From Hyunsoonleella aestuarii (lineage in GTDB: Bacteria; Bacteroidota; Bacteroidia; Flavobacteriales; Flavobacteriaceae), in the NCBI RefSeq assembly GCF_006148925.1, contig NZ_VAWB01000001.1:1206001-1270000 (forward strand): 64,000 nucleotides of DNA, in the 5' to 3' direction. Both the position numbers and the translations under genes were made by a program. This document shows positions 1-9,632 of the stretch, piece after piece; position 1 is the first letter of the stretch; the number at the start of each line of letters is the position of its first letter. The notes beneath the pieces were generated by a model. The model searched no databases and had not been told where the DNA came from. It saw only the letters and a list, made by a program, of their open reading frames with translations.

Positions 1-1152
1 TTTCATAGAAATATAAAAGCTAGCAGACTACATTTTTCAAAATCATTAAAAGAAGGGCTGGAGCATGGAGACATTATATTTTTAGCTTTGCCTACTCCAG
101 AAGATGAAGATGGTTCTGCAGATTTATCCTATGTTTTAGGAGCGGCTCAAGAAATAGGTAAATTATTAAAAAATTATAAGGTAATAGTTGATAAAAGTAC
201 GGTGCCAGTTGGAACCTCAGAAAAAGTTAGACATGTTATTTCTAGTGTAACAGATGTTGAGTTTGATGTTGTTTCTAATCCAGAATTTTTAAGAGAAGGT
301 TTTGCTGTTGACGATTTTTTGAAACCAGAGCGTATTGTAATTGGGTCTAATTCTGATAAGGCAACCGCCTTAATGGAAAAATTATATAAACCGTTTGTAA
401 GATCAGGAAACCCAATAATAGTTATGGATGAAAAATCAGCTGAACTTACTAAATATGCCGCCAACTCTTTTCTAGCAACTAAGATTACCTTTATGAATGA
501 AATTGCAAATTTTTGCGAAAAAGTGGGAGCCGATGTAGATAAAGTTAGGGCTGGTATGGGTACTGATTCGAGAATAGGTAAACGTTTTTTATTTCCAGGC
601 ATAGGATATGGAGGATCGTGTTTTCCAAAAGACGTAAAAGCATTATATAAATCCGGTAAGGATGAAGGTTATGAATTTGATATTTTGAATGCTGTAATTA
701 GAGTAAATGACTTACAAAAGAAAATTCTAATTCCTAGAATAACATCTTATTTTAATGGAGATGTTAGAAACAAAACTTTCGCAATTTGGGGATTAGCATT
801 TAAGCCAGAAACAGATGATATAAGAGAAGCTCCAGCTTTATATATAATTGACGAGTTATTAAAAAATGGAGCAAAAGTACAAGTTTTTGATCCAGAAGCT
901 ATGCCCAATGTTAAAAGACAATTTGGTGACCAATTAATTTTTTCTGCCAATATGTATGCAGCCTTAAAATCAGCAGATGCATTAATTATTTGTACGGAAT
1001 GGAGTATTTTTAGAACGCCAGATTTTGAAAGGTTAAAAAACAATTTAAATAACCCAGTAATTTTCGATGGTAGAAATCTATATGATGTAGAGGATATGGA
1101 AAAAGAAGGTTTTTATTATAGATCAATAGGAAGAAATTTTAAAAAAGCATGA
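1..1152 (+). CDS. UDP-glucose 6-dehydrogenase (5' end outside window)
   Basis: The reading frame is open from base 1, so the gene is cut by the window edge; 383 residues are visible. The family oxidises UDP-glucose to UDP-glucuronate in two NAD-dependent steps in the cytoplasm. Visible signatures are [11 protein letters not shown] near the start, the central dimerisation helix region, and [10 protein letters not shown] with the catalytic cysteine (around base 618). The C-terminal UDP-binding domain is complete. The last four bases overlap the start of the downstream decarboxylase, so the two are co-translated. The neighbour consumes UDP-glucuronate, which favours UDP-glucose over GDP-mannose as substrate. 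The amino-terminal Rossmann motif cannot be seen. Confidence 0.93.
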   Translation, partial: FHRNIKASRLHFSKSLKEGLEHGDIIFLALPTPEDEDGSADLSYVLGAAQEIGKLLKNYKVIVDKSTVPVGTSEKVRHVISSVTDVEFDVVSNPEFLREGFAVDDFLKPERIVIGSNSDKATALMEKLYKPFVRSGNPIIVMDEKSAELTKYAANSFLATKITFMNEIANFCEKVGADVDKVRAGMGTDSRIGKRFLFPGIGYGGSCFPKDVKALYKSGKDEGYEFDILNAVIRVNDLQKKILIPRITSYFNGDVRNKTFAIWGLAFKPETDDIREAPALYIIDELLKNGAKVQVFDPEAMPNVKRQFGDQLIFSANMYAALKSADALIICTEWSIFRTPDFERLKNNLNNPVIFDGRNLYDVEDMEKEGFYYRSIGRNFKKA

Positions 1153-2135
1153 AGAAGGTTTTAATTACAGGAGCATCAGGGTTTTTAGGATCACATTTAT
1201 GTGAAAGATTTTTAAAGGAAGGCTATCGAGTTATTGGTATGGATAACTTCATTACTGGCGATAGTAAAAATATTAGTCATTTGTTTAATAACCCTAGTTT
1301 TGAATTTATTGAACATGATGTTTCAGAATTTATAAAAGTTGACTGCGATTTAGATTACATACTTCATTTTGCTTCACCTGCAAGTCCAATAGACTATTTG
1401 AAAATCCCAATTCAGACATTAAAAGTGGGGTCGTTAGGTACTCACAACTTGTTAGGTTTAGCAAAAGCAAAAGGAGCAAGAATGTTGATCGCTTCAACAT
1501 CAGAAGTTTATGGCGACCCATTAGTACATCCTCAAACTGAGGATTATTATGGTAATGTAAATACAATTGGCCCAAGAGGAGTATATGATGAAGCTAAACG
1601 TTTTCAAGAGTCTATAACTATGGCTTATCATAGATTTCATGGTTTAGAAACACGTATTGTAAGAATATTTAATACCTATGGTCCTAGAATGAGGTTAAAT
1701 GATGGACGAGTTATTCCAGCCTTTATGGGTCAAGCATTAAGAGGTGAAGATTTAACGGTTTTTGGAGACGGTTCTCAAACACGCTCATTTTGTTATGTAG
1801 ATGATCAAGTAGAAGGTATTTATCGATTACTTTTGAGTGACTATGTTGAACCTGTCAACATTGGCAATCCTCATGAAATTACTATTAAAGATTTTGCCGA
1901 AGAAATAATTAAATTAACAGGAACTAACCAAAAAATAATTTATAAGGATTTACCAGTTAATGATCCACTCCAAAGACAACCAGATATTTCTTTAGCTAAA
2001 AAAATATTAAATTGGGAACCACACATAGGAAGGGCTGAAGGTATGAAAAAAACATTTGAATATTTTCAAGGGCTTTCAAATGATGAATTATACAAAAGTG
2101 AACACAAAGACTTTAAAAATCATATAAAGAAGTAA
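1149..2135 (+). CDS. UDP-glucuronate decarboxylase (UDP-xylose synthase), SDR family
   Basis: Extended short-chain dehydrogenase of 328 residues. The NAD-binding GASGFLG lies at residues 8-14 and the catalytic YDEAK (YxxxK) at 146-150, preceded by STSEVYGDP. These, with the [11 protein letters not shown] context, match UXS-type enzymes, which convert UDP-glucuronate to UDP-xylose. The ATG overlaps the stop of the upstream UDP-glucose dehydrogenase (ATGA), so the pair would take UDP-glucose to UDP-xylose. The product probably feeds the polysaccharide assembled by the genes that follow. A related 4-epimerase activity cannot be excluded from sequence alone, but the family match and context are good. 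Confidence 0.9.
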   Translation: MKKVLITGASGFLGSHLCERFLKEGYRVIGMDNFITGDSKNISHLFNNPSFEFIEHDVSEFIKVDCDLDYILHFASPASPIDYLKIPIQTLKVGSLGTHNLLGLAKAKGARMLIASTSEVYGDPLVHPQTEDYYGNVNTIGPRGVYDEAKRFQESITMAYHRFHGLETRIVRIFNTYGPRMRLNDGRVIPAFMGQALRGEDLTVFGDGSQTRSFCYVDDQVEGIYRLLLSDYVEPVNIGNPHEITIKDFAEEIIKLTGTNQKIIYKDLPVNDPLQRQPDISLAKKILNWEPHIGRAEGMKKTFEYFQGLSNDELYKSEHKDFKNHIKK

Positions 2136-2136
2136 A

Positions 2137-3486
2137 TTGAAGTATAAACAGGGAAGATATTCGAATTTTATTAAACCATTATTCATAATGATGGATTTAA
2201 TAATATTGAATTTCACTATTTTTTGGTTCGAAATTAACCTCACAAATGCCTATTTGTTTTGCCTTTATATTTCATTATCCTGGTTACTTATTTCAATAAA
2301 GAATCATTTTTATGAAGTACAGAGGCATGCTAGGATTATTCAAATTATTCCTTTATTACTTCGGCAATTTTCTGTGTTTGCCATAACATTATATGCTTTT
2401 ATAGGGTTTTTTAAACAACCAGGCATTAGTAGATTGGCTTTGGTAAATTACCTAATTTTAGTTTTACTTTTAATATTAGTTTTTAAATTCTTTTCTTTTT
2501 TTTTATTGAAAAAATATCGAGCAATTTTAAGAGGAAATATAAGGAAGGTTGTAGTAATTGGAAATAATGAAAAGACGCGGCAATTAATAAATACTTTTAA
2601 AACGCGGTTGGATTTTGGATATAATTTCAGACAACAATTTAATGTAAACGATTCTAATTCTCTGGAGGATTGTTTTAATTATATTATCGCTAATAATATT
2701 GACGAAATATATTTTTCAGTTTCAGAGTTGTCTAATAAGCAAATTAATAAGTTGGTCGACTTTGCCGATAATAACTTAAGAGAATTAAAATTTATTCCAG
2801 ATAATAAAGATATTTATACTAAAAAACTAAAGTATGAATACTATGATTATATTCCAGTTTTGTCCTTTAGAACTATTCCTTTACAGGAACCAGTTAACAA
2901 ATATTTTAAGCGTTTTTTTGATATTTTATTTTCTTTAGGAATTATTTTTTTTGTGCTTTCATGGCTAACACCAATTTTAGCTATTCTTATTAAATTAGAA
3001 TCCAAAGGCCCAGTATTTTTTAAACAGTCTAGAAATGGGTTTAATTATCAAGAGTTTGATTGTTATAAATTCCGCTCGATGACACCAAACAAAGATGCTC
3101 ATTTATATCAAGCTACTAAAGGAGATTTAAGAGTAACTAAAGTAGGAGCGTTTATCAGAAAGACTAGCATTGATGAACTCCCACAGTTTTTTAATGTGCT
3201 TTTTGGAGATATGTCTGTGGTTGGACCAAGACCTCACATGGTAAGTCATACTAATATGTATGCTCAAAGAATAGATAAATTTATGGTGCGACATTTTGTT
3301 AAACCAGGAATTACAGGTTTAGCTCAAACCAGTGGATTTAGGGGAGAGGTTGAAACAGATAAGGACATTATTGGAAGAGTTAAGTACGATATTTTTTATA
3401 TTGAAAATTGGTCATTATTACTAGATTTAAAAATAATTTTTCAAACTCTAATCAACGCTATGAAGGGAGAAGAAAAAGCTTACTAG
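2137..3486 (+). CDS. Polyprenyl glycosylphosphotransferase (initiating sugar transferase)
   Basis: A 449-residue membrane protein starting at TTG one base after the upstream stop. The N-terminal half has about four hydrophobic helices and a nucleotide-binding-like soluble region. A helix near residues 260-285 leads into the bacterial sugar transferase domain, with KFRSM, SIDELPQ and VVGPRPH motifs. The family transfers a hexose-1-phosphate from a UDP-sugar to undecaprenyl phosphate at the inner membrane, the first step of capsule or exopolysaccharide repeat-unit assembly. Context fits: UDP-sugar enzymes lie upstream and a glycosyltransferase opposite. The sugar cannot be deduced. Its TAG stop overlaps the stop of the convergent gene within a CTAG. 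Confidence 0.92.
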   Translation: MKYKQGRYSNFIKPLFIMMDLIILNFTIFWFEINLTNAYLFCLYISLSWLLISIKNHFYEVQRHARIIQIIPLLLRQFSVFAITLYAFIGFFKQPGISRLALVNYLILVLLLILVFKFFSFFLLKKYRAILRGNIRKVVVIGNNEKTRQLINTFKTRLDFGYNFRQQFNVNDSNSLEDCFNYIIANNIDEIYFSVSELSNKQINKLVDFADNNLRELKFIPDNKDIYTKKLKYEYYDYIPVLSFRTIPLQEPVNKYFKRFFDILFSLGIIFFVLSWLTPILAILIKLESKGPVFFKQSRNGFNYQEFDCYKFRSMTPNKDAHLYQATKGDLRVTKVGAFIRKTSIDELPQFFNVLFGDMSVVGPRPHMVSHTNMYAQRIDKFMVRHFVKPGITGLAQTSGFRGEVETDKDIIGRVKYDIFYIENWSLLLDLKIIFQTLINAMKGEEKAY

Positions 3487-4649
3487 ACCTCTAAAATGAG
3501 TTTGTTAAGCTGTTTGTCTAAGTTAAAACTTTTAAAAGCTTCAGATTGAATTTTGCATTTATAATCATAAACTAATTGGTTGGTGCTAATCTGATTAATA
3601 ATTTTATTCAAGTGATTATAATTCCCAACATCGGCCACCCATCCTAATCTGTACGTTTTAATAATATCATCACCCTCACCTCCTCCAAAATAAATCATGG
3701 GCAAACCTAAATAAGCATATTCAAATATTTTTGAAGGAACAGAACCGTAAATTCTATTGAGCAATGGGATTATGGTTATGTCGTATTTAATTAATTCCTT
3801 GTGCAATATTTCTCGAGGTACCTCTCCATGGTATACAATATCCAAGTCATTGTTGCTTTTAATTAAACCTTCAATCATTTTTTGTTCAGCTCCAGCGCCA
3901 TAAATATGTAATTGAATATTAGAGTAATTGAGTTCTTTACATAATTTATAAATACCTTGGGCTACTCCAAGTAGACCAGCGTAAACAATTTTGAACTTAC
4001 CATTGGTAAACTCTCTCTTCGGAATAGGAGGAGGAGTTTCAAAATTCGGAAAATTACGATAGAGAAAAGTTTGCTTGTCTGGTAGCTGAGATTTTATGTG
4101 TGTAATTATTTCTTCACTTTGCCCTAATATTAAGTTGGCATTTTTATAATTAAAAGATTCAACGCGTTGAAGGAGCTTATAACCAAAGCTTTCTTTAAAC
4201 ACACCCAATTCTAGACCTGCTAATGGCCATAAATCACTAACGTTTAAAATTAACTTACGGTTTTTCGATCTCAGAAAAAATAAAGCTGTAAATGCAACCA
4301 ATAATGGTGGAGATTGTATTATTACCTTCTTTGGAATCTTATTAAAACAAAAATACCACACCAAACTAAAGCTATAGGAAACCATAGCTAGTAGCCGTAA
4401 AAATTTATTTTTTGAATTACTTGCGTAAATCCATAAGCGATGAATAGTAATATTTTTTTCTTTTGATGTGTGTTTAAATTTACCTCGGTAAGGTTCAAAT
4501 ATTCTACCTTGGGGATAGTTTGGTAATGGTGTTAAAATGGAGACATTAAAATTGCGCTGTTGTAATCCTTCAGCAAGATGAAATATACGGTTTGATGCAG
4601 CTCCAGTTTCTGGCGGGTAATAATTAGTTATAATTAGTACGTCTTTCAT
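3483..4649 (-). CDS. Glycosyltransferase family 4 (WbuB/WcaI-like)
   Basis: 388 residues with the GT-B fold pattern of family 4. The N-terminal NYYPPETGAASNR loop is typical of WbuB-like enzymes, the central FKIVYAGLLG begins the donor-binding domain, and VPSKIFEYAYLGLP is the EX7E-type donor site. It would act at the inner face of the cytoplasmic membrane to extend a lipid-linked glycan. It is last in a minus-strand trio with wecB (2-bp gap) and the capK-like gene, and collides tail to tail with the sugar transferase gene. Donor and acceptor are unknown; a GlcNAc- or ManNAc-derived donor is suggested only by the neighbouring epimerase. Confidence 0.88.
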   Translation of the reverse strand: MKDVLIITNYYPPETGAASNRIFHLAEGLQQRNFNVSILTPLPNYPQGRIFEPYRGKFKHTSKEKNITIHRLWIYASNSKNKFLRLLAMVSYSFSLVWYFCFNKIPKKVIIQSPPLLVAFTALFFLRSKNRKLILNVSDLWPLAGLELGVFKESFGYKLLQRVESFNYKNANLILGQSEEIITHIKSQLPDKQTFLYRNFPNFETPPPIPKREFTNGKFKIVYAGLLGVAQGIYKLCKELNYSNIQLHIYGAGAEQKMIEGLIKSNNDLDIVYHGEVPREILHKELIKYDITIIPLLNRIYGSVPSKIFEYAYLGLPMIYFGGGEGDDIIKTYRLGWVADVGNYNHLNKIINQISTNQLVYDYKCKIQSEAFKSFNLDKQLNKLILEV

Positions 4650-4651
4650 TT

Positions 4652-5743
4652 TTAACCTTGAGCAGTTGTTATATGATTAACAATTCGCTTAGCAGCTTTA
4701 CCATCCCATAATTCTGGTATTTTACCCTTTTTCCAATTTCCAGAATTCAATATTTTAAAGGCGTTTTTAATTTTTTCAGAATCGTTTCCAACAAGCATAT
4801 TAGTACCTATAACGCAGGTTTCTGGACGTTCAGTGCTATCACGAAGTGTAATACAGGGCACGTTCATAACAGTTGTTTCTTCCGTAATACCGCCAGAATC
4901 AGTTATGACTGCTAAAGCATGCTTGACCAAATAATTGAACTCTAAATAACCTAAAGGATCGACATAAATAAGGTTTTTAAAGTTTAAATTAAGGTTCTTT
5001 AAAAGTTTTTGAGTTCTGGGGTGCACAGGAAAAATAATAGGGAAGTCTTTCCCCAAATCCACTATTTGTGTAATCAATTTTTTTAACTCATGTTCTTGGT
5101 CAACATTACTTGGTCTATGCAAAGTCATTACCAAATATTTTTTTTTAAATAAACCTAAAGTTTGCCAAATTGAAGGTTGTTTCAGCCTGTGCTCATTTTT
5201 TAATAGAGTATCAATCATAACATTTCCAACAAAGAAAATACGGGATTTAGGAATTCCATTCTTTCTCAAATTATCGTTTGCATGAGTAGAAGTTGTGAAA
5301 AAATAATCGGTTACACTATCCGTAACCATTCTATTAATCTCTTCAGGCATTTTCATATCTCCTGACCGAATGCCAGCTTCTACATGTGCTACTTTTATAT
5401 GAGCTTTTTTGGCAACTATAGTACACGCCATTGTTGAGGTTACATCGCCAACAACAATAACTAAATCACAAGGGTTTTGCTTCAGTTCGTTTTCAAACCC
5501 AATCATTATGGCTCCAGTCTGTTCTGCTTGCGTGCCACTTTTTACCTCTAAATTGGAATCAGGAAGCGGGATATTTAATTCCTCAAAAAAAGTACCGCTT
5601 AAGTTTTTGTCATAGTGCTGACCGGTATGTACAAGTCGATAATTGATATCGTAACCCCCTTCTTTTTTTTCTTTAATGGCTTCAATTATTGGAGCAATTT
5701 TCATGAAGTTGGGCCTAGCACCAGCTACTATGGTAATATTCAT
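4652..5743 (-). CDS. wecB: UDP-N-acetylglucosamine 2-epimerase (non-hydrolysing)
   Basis: 363 residues, full length for the WecB/MnaA family, which interconverts UDP-GlcNAc and UDP-ManNAc for surface polysaccharides. Characteristic segments are ARPNFMKIAPI at the N-terminus, HTGQHYD, AHVEAGIRSGD, the PEEINR catalytic region, and ITDSGGITEE plus RDSTERPE in the C-terminal UDP-binding lobe. The start overlaps the capK-like stop by four bases, so the genes are translationally coupled. The presence of this enzyme implies that the local glycan contains ManNAc or a derivative, although no ManNAc dehydrogenase is visible in the window. Confidence 0.95.
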   Translation of the reverse strand: MNITIVAGARPNFMKIAPIIEAIKEKKEGGYDINYRLVHTGQHYDKNLSGTFFEELNIPLPDSNLEVKSGTQAEQTGAIMIGFENELKQNPCDLVIVVGDVTSTMACTIVAKKAHIKVAHVEAGIRSGDMKMPEEINRMVTDSVTDYFFTTSTHANDNLRKNGIPKSRIFFVGNVMIDTLLKNEHRLKQPSIWQTLGLFKKKYLVMTLHRPSNVDQEHELKKLITQIVDLGKDFPIIFPVHPRTQKLLKNLNLNFKNLIYVDPLGYLEFNYLVKHALAVITDSGGITEETTVMNVPCITLRDSTERPETCVIGTNMLVGNDSEKIKNAFKILNSGNWKKGKIPELWDGKAAKRIVNHITTAQG

Positions 5744-7062
5744 GGGTTTAGATTTAAATAGGACGTAAACTGCTTCAATTTACCACTTTTTGAACGAATT
5801 AGTTTTTCTTGCCTTTCGAAATTTATTTGCAAGCCTTTTTCTAAATATTTTTCCATTTCAGTAATAATAATGTTCTTTTTTTCTTCTGAAAGCTCTACAT
5901 AACTTACATATTTTACAATAAAGGTATCTAGTTTAACTTGTTCGATAACAAATTCTTTTACAAGACCATCATCTTCAATGATACTTTTTGTAATGTAATA
6001 AAAAGTTAGTCCAGCAGCTTTTTTGCCACTTGGCAAAACAGCAATATCGTTTGTTCGACCAGTTAGTTGTTCTAAAATAGGGGTTTTAACATTACTCTTT
6101 TTTGAAAGCACACCAATATCTCCAATATCGTAACGAATAAAGGGCTGTGCTTTGTTGTATAGTGAAGTAATTACAATACGTCCTTCTTTGCCATTGGGAA
6201 GCGGATTATCTTGATTGTCCAGAATTTCAACAAATAAGGATTCACTATTAACTTGCCAATCTCCTTTAGGGTTTTCAAAAGCAATTAAATCTAATTCAGA
6301 CGCTCCATATTCATTGATAACTGGAACGCCAAATTGAAATTCCATTAGAGATTTATCATTATCAAAAAGCATTTCAGAAGTTACAATACATACTTTTAAT
6401 GATGGGCAAATTTCTTTTAGAATGAGGTTTCTTCTTTTTAAGTATTTAGCAAACTGCGCGATGGAACTTGTATAGCCATTAATATATTCGAAGGAGGTAT
6501 CTTCGAATTTTTTAAGATATCTTTCAAAGGCAGCATCACTCAAATCGAATACCGAAAATCGAAACCTATTACTTAACTTATCTTTAAATTGTTCTTTAAA
6601 ATAACCTTTTTTATCAAGCGGAATACCATAAAACCGAGCCTGTTTAGACTTATTAATGTCTAAATTGTACCAGCTAAAACGGTTTTTTATAAGTGCCCAT
6701 GTTAACGCATGACAAAATTTGTCTTTGGCAAAAATAAAAGGATCTCCAGAAGACCCTGAAGTTTTATTTATATAAACATTCTTTACATTAAAACCGTTAG
6801 AAAGCCTTTCTTTCAAAGGTTTCTGCAAATCTTTTTTCGTCATTATTGGAATGGATTTCCAATCTAGAACATTCGCATTTTTCGCAAAGGATTTATAAAA
6901 TGAATTGTTCGTTAAGTGATAGGTTACAATATCGTTTATTTTTGTTTCTAAATAAGTTTCGAAGGCACTTTCATCTTTATTCTGAATCGTTTTCAAGACA
7001 CGAGAGGCTTCCTTAATTGGGAAACCGCTCACTTGTAGTGAAAAATCAAATAAATTCATCAT
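5740..7062 (-). CDS. CapK/PaaK-like adenylate-forming protein of polysaccharide loci
   Basis: 440 residues related to phenylacetate-CoA ligase (AMP-binding superfamily). The phosphate-binding loop NKTSGSSGDPF lies near residue 100, and NEYGASELD and YDIGD are adenylation motifs. Close relatives in capsule clusters are named CapK and lack a proven substrate; an acyl or amino acid modification of the sugar is the usual guess. It is the first gene of a minus-strand trio with wecB and a GT4 enzyme. The start lies 84 bp from divergent purD. The substrate is unknown, and true phenylacetate activation is unlikely in this context. Confidence 0.85.
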   Translation of the reverse strand: MMNLFDFSLQVSGFPIKEASRVLKTIQNKDESAFETYLETKINDIVTYHLTNNSFYKSFAKNANVLDWKSIPIMTKKDLQKPLKERLSNGFNVKNVYINKTSGSSGDPFIFAKDKFCHALTWALIKNRFSWYNLDINKSKQARFYGIPLDKKGYFKEQFKDKLSNRFRFSVFDLSDAAFERYLKKFEDTSFEYINGYTSSIAQFAKYLKRRNLILKEICPSLKVCIVTSEMLFDNDKSLMEFQFGVPVINEYGASELDLIAFENPKGDWQVNSESLFVEILDNQDNPLPNGKEGRIVITSLYNKAQPFIRYDIGDIGVLSKKSNVKTPILEQLTGRTNDIAVLPSGKKAAGLTFYYITKSIIEDDGLVKEFVIEQVKLDTFIVKYVSYVELSEEKKNIIITEMEKYLEKGLQINFERQEKLIRSKSGKLKQFTSYLNLNP

Positions 7063-7121
7063 AAAAGACTTATTCTTGGTAAAGTAAATAAAAAATATTC
7101 GTGTATTAGAAGCATTAATTT

Positions 7122-7129
7122 TATTTTTG
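7122..7129 (+). promoter_or_regulatory. Putative -7 box of the purD promoter
   Basis: TATTTTTG matches the Bacteroidota -7 consensus TAnnTTTG and lies 17 bp before the purD ATG. No clear TTTG -33 element is present at the right distance, so the call rests on the -7 box alone. Confidence 0.5.
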
Positions 7130-7146
7130 CCGAAACAACAAAAACT

Positions 7147-8418
7147 ATGAATATTTTAGTCCTTGGTTCTGGTGGAAGAGAACACGCATTTGCTTGGAAA
7201 ATTGCTCAAAGCCCTTTGTGTGATAGTTTATTTATTGCACCTGGTAATTCGGGAACAGATCAACTCGGAACTAATGTCAATATATCGGTTACCGATTTTG
7301 ATGCCATAAAGGAACTTGTTTTAAGTAACAAAATAGAAATGGTTGTTGTTGGACCAGAAGATCCTTTGGTACAAGGTGTTCATGATTATTTTTTAAGTGA
7401 TGATACTTTAAAACATATTTCTGTTATTGGTCCACAAAAAAAGGCTGCCGAGTTAGAAGGAAGTAAAGAATTTGCTAAAGAGTTTTTGTATCGCCATAAT
7501 ATACCAACTGCTGCGTATGAAAGTTTTACGAAGGAAAACGTAGAAAAAGGGTATGCATTCTTAGAAACGTTAAAGCCACCATATGTTTTAAAAGCTGATG
7601 GACTTGCAGCGGGTAAAGGCGTAGTTATTCTAAGTGATTTAAATGAAGCTAAGGCAGAATTAAAAAGCATGCTTGTCGACGCTAAATTTGGCGAAGCAAG
7701 CACCAAAGTAGTTATTGAAGAATTTTTGGATGGTATTGAATTGAGTTGCTTTGTTTTAACCGATGGGAGACATTATAAAATCCTACCTACAGCAAAAGAC
7801 TACAAACGCATTGGAGAGGGAGACACTGGATTGAATACTGGAGGAATGGGAGCTGTTTCTCCTGTGCCTTTTGCTACCAATGGCTTTCTTAAAAAAATAG
7901 AAGAGCGTATCGTAAAACCGACTATTGATGGTTTTAAAAAGGACAATTTGCCATATGTAGGATTTGTTTTTATTGGGCTTATAAAAGTAGGTGACAATCC
8001 GAAAGTTATTGAGTATAATGTTAGAATGGGAGATCCAGAAACGGAGGTTGTTTTACCAAGACTTAAAAATGACTTTGTTGAAGTATTGCAAGCTATGGCG
8101 AACCAAACTCTTGATACTATTGAAATAGACATTGATAATAGAGCTGCGACTACAATTATGACAGTTTCTGGAGGTTACCCTGAAGCTTATGAAAAAGGAA
8201 AAGAAATAACAGGCATCGATTCTATTAAGGATTCTATACCATTTCACGCAGGAGCACAAATTAAAGATGGTAAAATAGTAACTTCTGGAGGTCGCGTAAT
8301 GGCAATCACGTCTTATGGAAATTCATATCAAGAGGCGATAAAAAAATCTTACCAAAGTATAGAAAAATTACATTTTGATAAGATGTATTACCGTAAAGAT
8401 ATTGGTTTCGATTTATAA
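7147..8418 (+). CDS. purD: Phosphoribosylamine-glycine ligase
   Basis: 423 residues, the normal length of GAR synthetase, the second step of purine synthesis (phosphoribosylamine + glycine + ATP to GAR). It is an ATP-grasp enzyme: GSGGREHA at residues 7-14, VGPEDPL near 68-74, the ATP-grasp loop GLAAGKG at 152-158, then NTGGMGAVSP and the Mg-binding NVRMGDPE segment. It stands alone, without other pur genes nearby. Its TAA overlaps the stop of the convergent DUF6341 gene by six bases (TTATAA). Confidence 0.97.
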   Translation: MNILVLGSGGREHAFAWKIAQSPLCDSLFIAPGNSGTDQLGTNVNISVTDFDAIKELVLSNKIEMVVVGPEDPLVQGVHDYFLSDDTLKHISVIGPQKKAAELEGSKEFAKEFLYRHNIPTAAYESFTKENVEKGYAFLETLKPPYVLKADGLAAGKGVVILSDLNEAKAELKSMLVDAKFGEASTKVVIEEFLDGIELSCFVLTDGRHYKILPTAKDYKRIGEGDTGLNTGGMGAVSPVPFATNGFLKKIEERIVKPTIDGFKKDNLPYVGFVFIGLIKVGDNPKVIEYNVRMGDPETEVVLPRLKNDFVEVLQAMANQTLDTIEIDIDNRAATTIMTVSGGYPEAYEKGKEITGIDSIKDSIPFHAGAQIKDGKIVTSGGRVMAITSYGNSYQEAIKKSYQSIEKLHFDKMYYRKDIGFDL

Positions 8419-8640
8419 AAACGAGTGAGATGAAATACTTTTATCCTCTTCGTTATTGTCGTTAAAGATTTTTAGTTGTTTCATCCAATATAACATGGCT
8501 ACAAATCCAACTATCAAGAAAAGCCAAGACACAATATTCGCTAAAAACCAGTTATCCAGCTCCAATGCTCTTAAAGCATCATATGGAGCAAATAAAACAT
8601 CTACAAACAAATCTTGTATAGCGTAAAAGAAATCTTTCAT
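8413..8640 (-). CDS. DUF6341 family small membrane protein
   Basis: 75 residues matching the short flavobacterial family I know as DUF6341. The N-terminal amphipathic half (FFYAIQDLFVDVLFAPYDALRAL) is followed by one strong transmembrane helix around residues 34-55 and a short acidic tail. The function is unknown. Homologues have sometimes been mislabelled as uracil phosphoribosyltransferase because they lie near upp, as here. It is divergent from the DUF6427 gene, with a candidate -7 box for it at 8689-8696. Confidence 0.85.
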   Translation of the reverse strand: MKDFFYAIQDLFVDVLFAPYDALRALELDNWFLANIVSWLFLIVGFVAMLYWMKQLKIFNDNNEEDKSISSHSFL

Positions 8641-8688
8641 GTGTTTTTATTGTTTACTAACCACATTATAGTTAGTATATTTACAAGG

Positions 8689-8696
8689 CAAAAATA
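8689..8696 (-). promoter_or_regulatory. Putative -7 box for the DUF6341 gene
   Basis: Read on the minus strand this is TATTTTTG, matching the Bacteroidota TAnnTTTG box, 49 bp upstream of the DUF6341 start. It lies in the 68-bp divergent gap with the DUF6427 gene. No -33 element is evident. Confidence 0.4.
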
Positions 8697-8708
8697 CAAA
8701 AACAGTTA

Positions 8709-9632
8709 ATGATTACAAGCATATTTAGTAAATCTAAACCAATTAATTTTATAATTGTTTTTTTTATTACACTGTTGGCTTTTATTGTTGCATCTTTAAA
8801 GTTGACGCATGAACCAATTAACATTGATTTTATACTTGAAAAATCAGGCCTCTTCGCTATTAGTTATATATCTATGTGGGTTCTTAATTTTATTGTGAGC
8901 AAGAATAATTTGGTTAAGAATAATAACTTTGAGATTTTAATTTATAGTTTATTCTTATTAGCAATAGTGCAGACTACCACGAATATTAATATGCTCTGTG
9001 CCAATTTTTTTGTGCTGTTGGCTTTACGTCGAATCTTAAGTATTCGCTCTCAAAAAAATGTAAATAAAAAATTGTTCGATGCAGCTTTTTGGATTGCTAT
9101 TGCAGCATTATTTTACTTCTGGTCAATTTTATTTTTTGCATTAATAATAGTGGCTTTAGTTCTCTATACCGATAATAAACTAAACCATTGGATTATCCCA
9201 TTCACGGGTGTATTAACAGTTTTTATTTTTGTGGTTAGCGTTTCAATTTTATTTCATAACGATTTTTTTAGTGCGTTCAAAAGTTTGCCTGAATACAGCT
9301 ATGATTATAGTGTGTATAATTCGTTACCATTCCTAGTAGCAATAACTATGTTGTTTTCTTTCGGAGTTTGGTCTGCCTTATTTTTTATAAAATCAATAAA
9401 ACAAAAAAAGAAAGCGCTTAGACCTTCTTTTAATATTGTTTTGTTCGCATTAATAGCAGCTTTTCTTGTTGTTGTTTTTGCTCCAGAGAAAGATGGTAGT
9501 GAATTTATATTTATGTTTGCGCCTTTAGCTATAATAATAACTAATTACATTCAAGTTATTCAAGAGAAATGGTTTAAAGAAGTATTTTTACTGCTTCTTT
9601 TGTTAGTCCCTTTTATAATTTTAGTGTTGTAA
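8709..9632 (+). CDS. DUF6427 family polytopic membrane protein
   Basis: 307 residues, almost wholly hydrophobic, with roughly 9-10 transmembrane helices and short basic loops (RRILSIRSQKNVNKK, KSIKQKKKALRPS). It matches the flavobacterial DUF6427 family, whose function is unknown. The topology resembles polytopic envelope proteins of unknown transport or polymerisation role, but no catalytic motif is visible. It overlaps the convergent upp stop by 12 bp and is divergent from the small membrane protein DUF6341. The recurring DUF6341-DUF6427-upp neighbourhood is its only functional hint. Confidence 0.83.
   Translation: MITSIFSKSKPINFIIVFFITLLAFIVASLKLTHEPINIDFILEKSGLFAISYISMWVLNFIVSKNNLVKNNNFEILIYSLFLLAIVQTTTNINMLCANFFVLLALRRILSIRSQKNVNKKLFDAAFWIAIAALFYFWSILFFALIIVALVLYTDNKLNHWIIPFTGVLTVFIFVVSVSILFHNDFFSAFKSLPEYSYDYSVYNSLPFLVAITMLFSFGVWSALFFIKSIKQKKKALRPSFNIVLFALIAAFLVVVFAPEKDGSEFIFMFAPLAIIITNYIQVIQEKWFKEVFLLLLLLVPFIILVL

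Noticed and set aside
174-602. Minus-strand open frame of 142 codons inside the UDP-glucose dehydrogenase gene
   Set aside because: It is the antisense shadow of a well-conserved enzyme, and its product has no recognisable features.
9621-9632. Overlap of DUF6427 and upp as a frameshift sign
   Set aside because: Both proteins have full family length, so it is a normal convergent overlap.
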